Assembly: GCA_016213675.1 (NCBI GenBank)
Contig: JACQZW010000011.1
Span: 1 to 40,174 of the forward strand
Length of the DNA stretch: 40,174 bases
From: Acidobacteriota bacterium
GTDB lineage: Bacteria > Acidobacteriota > Thermoanaerobaculia > Thermoanaerobaculales > Thermoanaerobaculaceae
Reading direction: 5' to 3'
In this document: positions 8,159 to 15,377 of the stretch, piece by piece
Layout: each line of letters opens with the position of its first letter
Numbering within the stretch: the stretch's first letter is position 1
Made by a program: the position numbers and the translations under genes
Notes under the pieces: generated by a model
Database searches by the model: none
What the model was told of the DNA's origin: nothing
The model's input: the letters and a program-made list of their open reading frames with translations, nothing else

Positions 8159-10432
8159 CTAGTTGTTCAGGGCGCCGGCCAGGATCCAACTGTCGATATC
8201 GGCGCGGTCCTGCACCGTCACGCTGTTGGAGCGGTGCCCCGCCGCGAGGAAGATCGACAGGTAACTGGTCGACGGGCTGAAGGGCACCACCCGGATCGCT
8301 CCGGCCTGCGTCGTCGCCGGCACGTTGACGAGGTTCGAGAAGCTCTGCCCGGCGGACAGGTTCATGCCGGCCTCCGGGGACGATCCGCCGTGGCAGCCGA
8401 TGCACTTCGCCGTGAAGACGGTTGTCTGGAGCGACGACAGCGTCACCGAGGGCGGTGGCGTCGTCGGGGTCGGCGACGGCGGCGGCATCGTCGGGGTCGG
8501 CGTGGGCGCCGGCATCGTCGGGGTCGGTGGTGGGGTCGTCGGCGTCGGGGTGGCGGTCGGCCCAGGCACTGTCGGTGTTGGCGTGGGTGGCGGCACGGTC
8601 GGTGTTGCCGTCGGCCCCGGCACCGTCGGCGTCGGTGTCGCGGTCGGTCCGGGCACCGTGGGTGTCGGCGTCGGCGCGGGCGGCGTCGCGGTCGGCGACG
8701 GCGACGGCGTCGGCGGCGGCAGCAGCGTCACGGTGATCTCCCGGCGGTCCGGCGAGGGGTCCGCGAGGCCCCGGGAGTCGGTGGCCGTGAGCTTGACGTC
8801 GTACTCGCCGGGCTCGGCGTAGACGTGCGCCGGCGGGACGAGGTCCGTGGAGCCGGTCCCGTCCCCGAAGTCCCAGACGACGGTGACCATGTCGCCGTCG
8901 GGGTCGGTGGCCTTCCCCGCGAAGCTCACCGGGATGCCGGCCTCGACCGATATGTTCCCGGCGGGGGTGAGGATCACGCCGTTCGGCGGGCGGTTCTGGG
9001 CGGTGCCCTTCGGCAGGACCTGGCCGCGGATCTCCCCGCCCGGGTTGGCGTCGGTGTGTACGTTGGCGTAGAGCTGGCCGCCGAGCAGCGCCGCGACGAA
9101 GCCGTCCCAGTCGTCCGCGAACGGGCCGACGAGCTCGTCCGGGCTCACGACGCCGGCGATGTTGAGCTTCCCGTCGGGCTTCGGTCCCTCCCGGAGGGCG
9201 AACAGCGTGGCGACCACCGGGCCGTTGACGCCGGGCGCGCCGAGATGGAGATGGCCCTGGTTCGCCCCCGTGATGTCCTTCAGCTTGAGGCGGTACTCGA
9301 GCCGGGGTGAATCGTCCTCGTCGTCGTCGTCGCGGTGGACCCGGCCCCGCAGGCGGCGAAGCTCGGCCGACGCACCACCGGCCTTCAGCCCGGCGGATAC
9401 GTCGTCGTCATCGTCGTCCTCTTCGCGGGCGATGAGCTTCAGCTTGACCCGGCCGGAGGCCTCCGACTCGACCGGGGGCACCTCCTGCTCGCCGGTCAGG
9501 CGGGCCTCGAGCTCGACCTTCCCGTCATCCTCGTCGTCGTCCTCGGCGCTCGCCTCGAAGACCTGGCCCGTCCGGGTCGAGGTCCAGAAGACGCGGCCCG
9601 ACGGGCTGACCGCCACGTCGGCCGGCTCGGAGTCGCCGCGGTGGAGCACGGTGCGCTCCCGGGTGGCGAGGTTGAGGGCGTTGACGGTGTTCCGCCCGCC
9701 GCCGCTGCCGGTCAGCCCCGGAGTCGGGACCTCGGTGAAGTAGAGCCGGTCGCGGGCCTCGTCCAGGGCCAGCCCCTGCGGCCGGTCGAGGCCGGCGAGG
9801 ACGATTTCCAGCGTGCCGTCCGTCGTCAAGTGGGCGATGGTCCCGGCGTCGGCGTTCGTCCAGTAGAGGTCGCCGCCTTTCCCGGCAGCGAGGTCGGCAG
9901 GCTCCGCCTCGCTCGCCCGCAGCACGGTCGCCTCGTCCCCGTCGAGCATCGAGACGTTGCCGCTCAACCCCTCCCCGTCGCGGCCGGACCCCTCGGTGAA
10001 GTACACCCGGCCCTCGGAATCCACCGCGATGCCGCTCGGTTGATGGAGGCCCGACGCGATGCGCCGAACCGTCCCGTCCTTGGCGTCCTGCCGCCAGAGC
10101 GCGCCTCCCGAGCGGCTCGTCCAGTAGAGGTTGCCGTCGCGATCGAGCGCGACCTGGGCCGGGGCGAGCGGCCCCGAGTAGCGCAGCACGAGGTCGCCGA
10201 CCTCGACGTCGAGCCCGGCGATGCTGCCGTGCTCGGTCGTCGTCGGCTTCGCGGGCAGCAGGCCGACGAGCAGGACGTCACCGTCGGCGGCGACGATCGC
10301 GGTCGGTCGGCCGAGCCCGGAGGCCACGGCACGAGAGCTGACGCCGCCGCCGGCCTCGGCGCCGAGCGCGGCCAGGAGAAGCGCGGATACACCAAGCGAG
10401 AAGCGAGCCATCACGGATGGTCGCGTGTTCAT
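8159..10432 (-). CDS. Secreted multidomain protein: beta-propeller, CHRD, PKD, Pro/Thr linker, c-type haem
   Basis: 757 residues. Start ATG at 10432 has GGAGGTGAACG in front. A signal peptide ends near AEA (about 26). Then come YWTSRSGG/VYFTEGSG/YWTNADAG/LYFTEVPT repeats of an NHL/SMP-30-like propeller (about 30-290); a CHRD domain (about 305-470, with GHLHLGAPGVNGPVVA and YANVHTDANPGGEIRGQV); a PKD domain (about 485-565, VWDFGDGTG); a ~90-residue PTPTP linker; and a C-terminal single-haem module with CIGCH (about 680). Three acidic insertions (EDDDEDDGK, REEDDDDDD, HRDDDDEDD) break into or flank the CHRD strands and are unusual. Exported to the periplasm or surface; the haem suggests redox or electron-transfer activity, function unknown. 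A weak operator-like palindrome lies upstream at 10585. Confidence 0.85.
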   Translation of the reverse strand: MNTRPSVMARFSLGVSALLLAALGAEAGGGVSSRAVASGLGRPTAIVAADGDVLLVGLLPAKPTTTEHGSIAGLDVEVGDLVLRYSGPLAPAQVALDRDGNLYWTSRSGGALWRQDAKDGTVRRIASGLHQPSGIAVDSEGRVYFTEGSGRDGEGLSGNVSMLDGDEATVLRASEAEPADLAAGKGGDLYWTNADAGTIAHLTTDGTLEIVLAGLDRPQGLALDEARDRLYFTEVPTPGLTGSGGGRNTVNALNLATRERTVLHRGDSEPADVAVSPSGRVFWTSTRTGQVFEASAEDDDEDDGKVELEARLTGEQEVPPVESEASGRVKLKLIAREEDDDDDDVSAGLKAGGASAELRRLRGRVHRDDDDEDDSPRLEYRLKLKDITGANQGHLHLGAPGVNGPVVATLFALREGPKPDGKLNIAGVVSPDELVGPFADDWDGFVAALLGGQLYANVHTDANPGGEIRGQVLPKGTAQNRPPNGVILTPAGNISVEAGIPVSFAGKATDPDGDMVTVVWDFGDGTGSTDLVPPAHVYAEPGEYDVKLTATDSRGLADPSPDRREITVTLLPPPTPSPSPTATPPAPTPTPTVPGPTATPTPTVPGPTATPTVPPPTPTPTVPGPTATPTPTTPPPTPTMPAPTPTPTMPPPSPTPTTPPPSVTLSSLQTTVFTAKCIGCHGGSSPEAGMNLSAGQSFSNLVNVPATTQAGAIRVVPFSPSTSYLSIFLAAGHRSNSVTVQDRADIDSWILAGALNN

Positions 10433-10584
10433 CGTTCACCTCCGTTCTGTCGAGCGTGTTCAGGCGGTGCGGCGATGGCGCTGGCAACACACCCGCCGCG
10501 GCGAGAAAGGTCGCGTGAGCATTGCGTTCAACACCTCCCTGGGGGGGACGCGTTCAATCTAGTGCGACGAAGTCTCGACTGACC

Positions 10585-10598
10585 GTGACGCCCGTCAC
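10585..10598. promoter_or_regulatory. Possible fifth Fnr/Dnr-type site, degenerate (GTGACGCCCGTCAC)
   Basis: Perfect GTGAC-N4-GTCAC palindrome, differing from the other sites only in the outermost pair. A minus-strand -10-like TAGATT (10561-10556) is centred 33 bases downstream, giving a ~118-base leader to the secreted multidomain gene. The altered outer base makes it weaker than the four main sites; it could equally be a Crp-like half-site pair or chance. Confidence 0.35.
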
Positions 10599-10629
10599 CC
10601 CGGGGGCTGGGCGGATCGAGGCGACAGTC

Positions 10630-11709
10630 TCAGCGCGGGGCGTGGCTGGAGCGCAGCTCCGGGGGGGTGGGCGACTCGCTGGCGGCGAGGCCGCCGACGT
10701 GGGTGTAGAGGGGCGAGTCGATCTCCTGCAACCGGCGGGCGAACTCGTCCTGGCCGATCTCGGAGCGCCAGTGTCCGGACACGCGGAACGCCCCGGCCAC
10801 CGCCACCCATACGAGCGCGGCGAGCGCGACGGCGCGGATCGGGCGCACCACCCGCGACGAGGCCCAGCGCGGCGGCCGCACGGCCAGGCAGTCCTTGATC
10901 GGGCACGCCGCGACGCAGTCCTGGCACGAGGTGCACTCGACCGATGCGACCCGCACGAGGCGATGCACCGGCAGCCGCGCCGGACACACCTTGGTGCACT
11001 TGGCGCAGTCGGTGCAGGTCGCCTGGTCGCGGGTCACCTTGAGCGGCGCGAACCGCCCGAGGAGCCCGACGAGGGCGCCGTACGGGCAGAGGTATCGGCA
11101 CCACAGGTCGCGGACGAAGATCGAACCGACGACGAGGACGCCGAGCACCGCGATGGTGAGGCGGGACGGCTCGGCGAAGAAGAGCAGCATCTTGACGTCG
11201 GCGACCTTGTTGTACGGGCTATCGAGGAACGCCCGGGTGCCCGGGAGGTCCATCACGACCCAGGTCGCCCACACGAAGAAGCCGAGGAGCAGGAACTTCA
11301 AGGCCCGCAGCGGCCAGTCGAGCCAGCGCGGCACGGCGAGGTTCGAGCCGAGGAGGCGCTGGCCGAGCCGCCCGAGCCACTCGGAGAGCAGCCCGACGGG
11401 ACAGACGTGCGAGCAGAACGACTTGGCCAGGACCAGGCTCATCGCCACGACGCCGAGGAGGATCGCGAGGCCGGCCGGGTGGATCGGGTGCACGCCGTCG
11501 CCGGCGAGCCACAGGCGCAGCGACATGAGCGCCGAGATCGGCAAGAACCCCTCGACGCCGCCGGGGCGGCCGAGCGCCGGCTGCCGACCGGCGAGCAGCG
11601 CCAGCGCCCAGTGCGTGAACTGGGCGCCGATCGCGACGACGACGACCAGGAAGGCGACCTGCACCCACCTGCGCGCCCTGACGATCGGGAACCGCTCGCG
11701 TCGAGCCAT
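10630..11709 (-). CDS. NapH/CcoG-like membrane 4Fe-4S protein
   Basis: 359 residues. The ATG at 11709 is preferred over the one at 11721 because GGAGGA lies four bases ahead of it. Several transmembrane helices (about 15-40, 80-100, 135-160, 190-210, 285-305) flank two Fer4_5-type loops, FCSHVCPVG and WCRYLCPYGA. A cytoplasmic pair of ferredoxin clusters follows, CTDCAKCTKVCP and CTSCQDCVAACPIKDC. This is the NapH/NosR-C-terminal/MauN layout: a quinol- or ferredoxin-linked electron carrier feeding periplasmic nitrogen-oxide enzymes or assisting maturation. No nap, nos or nor gene is adjacent. An Fnr/Dnr-type operator precedes it, which supports a nitrogen-oxide role (inference). Confidence 0.85.
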   Translation of the reverse strand: MARRERFPIVRARRWVQVAFLVVVVAIGAQFTHWALALLAGRQPALGRPGGVEGFLPISALMSLRLWLAGDGVHPIHPAGLAILLGVVAMSLVLAKSFCSHVCPVGLLSEWLGRLGQRLLGSNLAVPRWLDWPLRALKFLLLGFFVWATWVVMDLPGTRAFLDSPYNKVADVKMLLFFAEPSRLTIAVLGVLVVGSIFVRDLWCRYLCPYGALVGLLGRFAPLKVTRDQATCTDCAKCTKVCPARLPVHRLVRVASVECTSCQDCVAACPIKDCLAVRPPRWASSRVVRPIRAVALAALVWVAVAGAFRVSGHWRSEIGQDEFARRLQEIDSPLYTHVGGLAASESPTPPELRSSHAPR

Positions 11710-11754
11710 CACGTCCTCCATCGGGTAGCATCGTCCCGGGTCGCGGCCGCCGCC

Positions 11755-11768
11755 TTGATCCCGGTCAA
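11755..11768. promoter_or_regulatory. Fnr/Dnr-type operator, site 2 (TTGATCCCGGTCAA)
   Basis: TTGAT-N4-GTCAA ahead of the NapH-like gene. On the gene's strand a GATGCT hexamer (11732-11727) is centred 32 bases downstream, the class II activator distance. It is the only one of the four sites with a canonical TTGAT half. Confidence 0.65.
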
Positions 11769-11769
11769 T

Positions 11770-11811
11770 GGGAGAAGAGGAGAGCGAAGAGGGGAGAGAA
11801 GAAACGGGAAG
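11770..11811. repeat. Degenerate purine-rich heptanucleotide-period repeat, six units
   Basis: Units GGGAGAA, GAGGAGA, GCGAAGA, GGGGAGA, GAAGAAA, CGGGAAG. It is more degenerate than the other arrays but keeps the 7-base step, and resembles the complement of the CTCTCCC array at 7305. It fills the spacer between operator site 2 and the S1 terminator hairpin. Confidence 0.6.
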
Positions 11812-11838
11812 AGCTCAGGCAGGTCTCGCGCAACGACG

Positions 11839-11862
11839 ACGGCCGCCCGGGGGGGCGGCCGT
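11839..11862 (-). terminator. Hairpin downstream of the S1 gene
   Basis: ACGGCCGCC (11839-11847) pairs with GGCGGCCGT (11854-11862) around a 6-base G/C loop, 24 bases after the S1 stop on the minus strand. No clear U-tract. Confidence 0.5.
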
Positions 11863-11885
11863 GGTGGATTCTGGGACAGGGGAGG

Positions 11886-13304
11886 CTACTTCTTCAGGGC
11901 CTTCATGAGGGCGGCGCCGAACGCGGTCAGCTCGGGCTTGCGCTCGGACTGCTTCTGCTCGGCCCACTTCTTGAACTCCTTGGTGGCCCGGGTGTCCTTG
12001 GCTTTCTTCAGCGACAGCGAGATGCGCTTGCGCTCGGGCTCGACCGACAGCACGGTCGCCTGCACCTTGCTGCCGGGCGGGAAGGCGGCGTTCATGTCGG
12101 CGCCGCGCGGCTGGTCGGACTCGGAGTTGGGGATGAGCGCCACCAGGCCCGGCTCGAGCTGGACGAAGATGCCGAAGTTGGCGACGTGCTCGACGAGGCC
12201 GTCGACCAGGGTGCCGACCGGGAAGCGGTTGGCCGCCTCGGCCCACGGGTCGCCGATCGCCAACTCGCGAAGGGTCAGCGACAGACGGCGACGCTCGACG
12301 TCACACTCGCGCACCCAGCCGGTGACGTGGGAGCCGGCCGCCAGCTCGGGGCTGTCGGCGGTCATGCCGGGAGGGAGCTGGGAGACGTGGATCAGGCCGT
12401 CGACACCGGGGAGCAGCTCGACGAACAGGCCGAACTCGGCCTTGCGCGCGACCTTGCCCTCGAACGGCGCGCCGGCGGGGAAGCGCTCCGGCACCTCGGC
12501 CCAGGGATCGGCCTCGAGCGCCTTGCGCGACAGGGCGATGCGGTTCTTCTCGCGGTCGGCCTCGAGGATTTTGACCCGCACGGTGTCGCCGACCTTCACG
12601 ACGTGCGACGGCCGCGCACCGAACTGGTGGGTGAGCTCGGACAGGTGGATCATGCCGTCCACGCCGCCGAGATCGACGAACACGCCGAAGTCCCGGATCG
12701 ACTTGACGGTGCCCTCGACCTCGGCGCCCACCGCGATGTTCGCCCACGCGGCCTCGGCGACCACGTCCCGCTCTTCCTTGAGCACGAGGGCTCGCGACAC
12801 CACCAGCGAGCCGAGGTCCTCGGCCAGCTCGGTGATGCGGAAGCGGAACGTCTTGCCGAGGAAGCTGTCGACGTTGCGCGGGAAGCCGAGGTCGATCTGC
12901 GACATCGGGCAGAAGGCGCGGATCCCGGCGATCGACACGTCGTAACCGCCCTTGTTGCGGCCGGTGATCTTGCCCTCGACCGGCACGGCGTTCGCGAACG
13001 CGCCGCGCAGCGCCTCGCGCTCGCGCCGCTCGATGGCGAGCCGGTGGGAGACGCGCAGCTCCGGCGAGGTCGCGATGACCACGGCGTCGAGGCCGTCGCC
13101 CGGGCGCAGCTCGCCGAGCTCGGTGCGGTCCATGACCGCCTCGGTCTTGCCGCCGACGGCGACCAGGGCGATGTCGCCGTGCACGGCCATGATGTGGCCG
13201 GAAACGAGCTGTCCGTTGGAGAACTCTTCGTAGCGGAACGACTCGGCAAGAGCCTCGGCGAACGATTGCTGGTTGTCGGGGGTGGGAGTTTTTTCGTCGT
13301 TCAT
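11886..13304 (-). CDS. rpsA: 30S ribosomal protein S1-like protein, five S1 repeats
   Basis: 472 residues from the ATG at 13304 (GCGAGG upstream; an in-frame ATG at 13346 would place the leader hairpins in the coding region). Five S1/OB repeats are visible: about 33-95, 105-180 (GKITGRNKGGYDVSIAGIRAFCPMSQ), 195-265 (GTVKSIRDFGVFVDLGGVDGMIHLSEL), 280-350 and 370-440 (VANFGIFVQLEPGLVALIPNSE). Repeats 3-5 are the canonical RNA-binding type. Binds mRNA and helps 30S initiation. Five rather than six repeats and 472 residues are short of E. coli S1 (557) but common outside Proteobacteria. Alone on its strand, with its own promoter and a structured leader. Confidence 0.85.
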   Translation of the reverse strand: MNDEKTPTPDNQQSFAEALAESFRYEEFSNGQLVSGHIMAVHGDIALVAVGGKTEAVMDRTELGELRPGDGLDAVVIATSPELRVSHRLAIERREREALRGAFANAVPVEGKITGRNKGGYDVSIAGIRAFCPMSQIDLGFPRNVDSFLGKTFRFRITELAEDLGSLVVSRALVLKEERDVVAEAAWANIAVGAEVEGTVKSIRDFGVFVDLGGVDGMIHLSELTHQFGARPSHVVKVGDTVRVKILEADREKNRIALSRKALEADPWAEVPERFPAGAPFEGKVARKAEFGLFVELLPGVDGLIHVSQLPPGMTADSPELAAGSHVTGWVRECDVERRRLSLTLRELAIGDPWAEAANRFPVGTLVDGLVEHVANFGIFVQLEPGLVALIPNSESDQPRGADMNAAFPPGSKVQATVLSVEPERKRISLSLKKAKDTRATKEFKKWAEQKQSERKPELTAFGAALMKALKK

Positions 13305-13316
13305 GGCTGACCTCGC

Positions 13317-13352
13317 CGCCTGGCCTGGAGCCAGGCGCAGCCTCAAAGGCTG
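13317..13352 (-). promoter_or_regulatory. Two adjacent stem-loops in the S1 mRNA leader
   Basis: CGCCTGGC/GCCAGGCG (13317-13324 with 13330-13337) and CAGCCT/AGGCTG (13338-13343 with 13347-13352) are both perfect and directly abutting. They sit between the predicted transcription start (~13354) and the start codon at 13304. E. coli S1 represses its own mRNA through leader hairpins, so autoregulation is plausible here (inference). Confidence 0.5.
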
Positions 13353-13360
13353 AGCCCGAG

Positions 13361-13366
13361 ATCATA
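13361..13366 (-). promoter_or_regulatory. Putative -10 element for the S1 gene (TATGAT)
   Basis: The minus strand reads TGTATGAT, an extended -10, about 57 bases ahead of the S1 start codon. No good -35 hexamer is seen. Confidence 0.45.
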
Positions 13367-13458
13367 CACCCGTTTCGCCGGGGAGGCGAGAAGGGCGGGC
13401 ATGAGTCCCGCAGAGTCGTGGCGCTACACTGAAAGTCAGCCCGAGGAGGCCACGGCTC

Positions 13459-14445
13459 ATGATCCTGGCGGGGGACGTCGGCGGGACCAACACGCGGCTG
13501 GCAGGGTTCGAGCCCGGCCCGGACGGCCTCGCCCTCGCGGTCGAGCGCACCTACCCGAGCCGCCATTTCGCCAGCCTCGACGAGATCGTCGCGGCGTTCG
13601 TGGCCGACCAAGGCCTCGCCGTCGAGCACGCCTGCATCGGCGTCGCCGGGCCGGTGCGGGACGGCCGCTGCGCGACCACCAACCTGCCGTGGCGCCTCGA
13701 CGAGCGCAGCCTGGCGGCCCGGCTCGGCCTCCGGCACGCCACGCTGATCAACGACCTCGAGGCCACCGCCTTCGGAGTCCCGCTCCTCGCGGCCGGCGAC
13801 CTCGCCGTGCTGCAGGAGGGTGCACCGGGCGCTGCCGGCAACGCGGCCATCGCCGCCGCCGGGACCGGGCTCGGCGAGGCCGGTCTGTTCTGGGACGGCG
13901 CCCGTCACCACCCGTTTGCGACCGAGGGCGGGCACACCGACTTCGCGCCCCGGGACGACGAGCAGGTCGAGCTGCTGCGCTTCCTGCGCGGCGAGCTCGG
14001 CCGGGTGAGCTGGGAGCGGGTGGTCTCGGGTCCCGGGCTGGTCAACATCCTCCGCTTCCTGCGCGACACCGGCCGCGCCGTCGAGGAGTCCGAGCTCGCG
14101 GGGGCGATGGCGGCGGGCGACCCGGCCGCGGCGATCGCCGGCGCGGCGCAGGCCGGCCGCTCGCCGCTCGCGGCTCGCGCCCTCGGCCTGTTCGTCCGGC
14201 TCTACGGCGCCGAGGCCGGCGACCTCGCCCTCAAGGTCATGGCGACCGGCGGCGTGTACCTCGGCGGCGGCATCCCGCCGAAGATCCTGCCGGCGCTCGC
14301 CGACGGCTTCCTCCCGGCGTTCCGCGACAAGGGGCGGATGCGGCCGCTCATGGAGGCGATGCCGGTGCGGGTCATCCTCGACCCCCGCGTCGCCCTCCTT
14401 GGCGCTGCCCGCTGTGCCGCCCTCCGCGGCGCGGGAACCGAGTAG
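13459..14445 (+). CDS. glk: Glucokinase
   Basis: 328 residues, starting ILAGDVGGTNTRLAGFE (the ATP phosphate-binding loop of Glk). Further motifs: CIGVAGPV (about 55), INDLEATAFGVP (about 98, catalytic Asp), AAAGTGLGEAGL, TEGGHTDFAP (about 155) and the C-terminal ATGGVYLGGGIPPK. This is the Glk type of E. coli and Acidobacteria (PF02685), not the ROK type. Phosphorylates glucose with ATP to glucose 6-phosphate in the cytoplasm. AGGAGG lies ten bases before the ATG. A TACACT hexamer at 13425-13430 may be its -10. Stands alone, divergent from S1. Confidence 0.94.
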   Translation: MILAGDVGGTNTRLAGFEPGPDGLALAVERTYPSRHFASLDEIVAAFVADQGLAVEHACIGVAGPVRDGRCATTNLPWRLDERSLAARLGLRHATLINDLEATAFGVPLLAAGDLAVLQEGAPGAAGNAAIAAAGTGLGEAGLFWDGARHHPFATEGGHTDFAPRDDEQVELLRFLRGELGRVSWERVVSGPGLVNILRFLRDTGRAVEESELAGAMAAGDPAAAIAGAAQAGRSPLAARALGLFVRLYGAEAGDLALKVMATGGVYLGGGIPPKILPALADGFLPAFRDKGRMRPLMEAMPVRVILDPRVALLGAARCAALRGAGTE

Positions 14446-14487
14446 GCCCGCGCCGGTGGCTCTCCGAGCCTGCCGGCTGCGACCAGG

Positions 14488-14508
14488 CCGACAGCCAACA
14501 GCCGACAG
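14488..14508. repeat. Heptanucleotide-period repeat, three units (CCGACAG type)
   Basis: CCGACAG, CCAACAG, CCGACAG in the spacer after glk. The 182-base spacer to the cyclase gene holds this array and the one at 14620; nothing else is recognised in it. Confidence 0.75.
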
Positions 14509-14619
14509 CTCGTCCCCTCGCCCATCGACAGGCTTGGGTGGGCGGACGCGGGTGTGCGGTGGCCTTGCCGTGTGGGGTGGGCGTGGGAGAACTGTGAGCT
14601 GCTGGCAGTCATCTCTTTG

Positions 14620-14647
14620 CTCGACGCTCAACCCTCGACGCTCGACC
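14620..14647. repeat. Heptanucleotide-period repeat, four units (CTCGACG type)
   Basis: CTCGACG, CTCAACC, CTCGACG, CTCGACC. It spans the stop codon (14628-14630) of the minus-strand cyclase gene, so the last residues Arg-Ser-Ser-Val-Glu-Gly are coded by repeat units. Confidence 0.85.
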
Positions 14648-15287
14648 GGGTGGGTAGGCGGGCTCTGACCATCGCCCGCGCCGGGGCGCCCTCGGCGCTG
14701 GCCAGGCGCAGCGGCAGGCAGACGAGGTCGACGCGGCCGACCGGCGCCGCGACGAGGTCGAGCCCCTCGATGACCCAGATCCCGGCCGCGAGCAGCACGC
14801 GGTGGACCTCGTCCCCCTCCTCGCCCGGGGCGCCGATCGACAGCGCGTCGATGCCGACCGCCCGCACCCCCCGCGTGGCGAGGAGACGCGCCGCGCCGAG
14901 GTCGAGGGCGACGTAGTCGGCGGCGAACGGGGCGTGGAGGGTGCCGCGGGCCGAGTTCGCGGTCCGCAGGAGTACCCGCGCGCCACGGCGGAGGCGGGCC
15001 CGGCGCAGCTCGGCGGCGGTCACGCGGCGCGGGTCGGCGATGTCGAGCACGAGGGCGGGCCCGACGAGCGCGTCGGCGGGCAGGTCGTCGAGGGTCGCCG
15101 CGCCGGCGACGAAGTGGGCCGGGGCGTCGACGTGGGTGCCGGTGTGGGCGCTGAGGTCGAGGTGTGTGAGGGTGCAGGCGTCGCCGCGCGCGAGGTCGAG
15201 GACACGCTCGACGCGGGGCGGCGGGTCGTCGGGCCAGTGCGTCATGCCGGTGCGAACCGGCAGCGAGACGTCGATCCAGTCGGCCAC
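14628..15287 (-). CDS. Cyclase-family protein (kynurenine formamidase-like hydrolase)
   Basis: 219 residues from the GTG at 15287, chosen because GGGAGGGACAC precedes it; an upstream GTG at 15353 lacks this. The family metal motif H-x-G-T-H-x-D-x-x-x-H is present as HTGTHVDAPAHF (about residues 47-58), and VGIDALSIG (about 150) matches the second conserved block of PF04199. These are Zn/Mn hydrolases such as arylformamidase (N-formylkynurenine to kynurenine) or related cyclic-amide hydrolases. No tryptophan-degradation neighbours are present, so the substrate is open. Its 3' end is built on a 7-base repeat. Confidence 0.85.
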   Translation of the reverse strand: MADWIDVSLPVRTGMTHWPDDPPPRVERVLDLARGDACTLTHLDLSAHTGTHVDAPAHFVAGAATLDDLPADALVGPALVLDIADPRRVTAAELRRARLRRGARVLLRTANSARGTLHAPFAADYVALDLGAARLLATRGVRAVGIDALSIGAPGEEGDEVHRVLLAAGIWVIEGLDLVAAPVGRVDLVCLPLRLASAEGAPARAMVRARLPTRSSVEG

Positions 15288-15326
15288 GTGTCCCTCCCCG
15301 GCCACTCTAACCCGGGCCGGAATCGA

Positions 15327-15356
15327 CGAGTGGGCGCGGTCGCCCGCGCCCACTCG
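15327..15356 (-). terminator. Strong hairpin after the M16 protease gene
   Basis: CGAGTGGGCGCGG (15327-15339) pairs perfectly with CCGCGCCCACTCG (15344-15356) around a 4-base loop, starting 21 bases past the protease stop. In the minus direction it is followed by TCGATTCC, only mildly T-rich. Separates the protease from the cyclase gene. Confidence 0.65.
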
Positions 15357-15377
15357 GTTCGAACCGAAAGAACAGAG

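Noticed and set aside
8550..8720. Tandem repeat DNA in the 8.5-8.7 kb region
   Set aside because: It codes the PTPTP linker of the secreted multidomain protein, an ordinary low-complexity coding repeat, so it is not listed as a separate repeat.
14446..14619. tRNA or small RNA in the spacer after glk
   Set aside because: No cloverleaf or TTC-arm sequence could be found; the spacer shows only heptad arrays.
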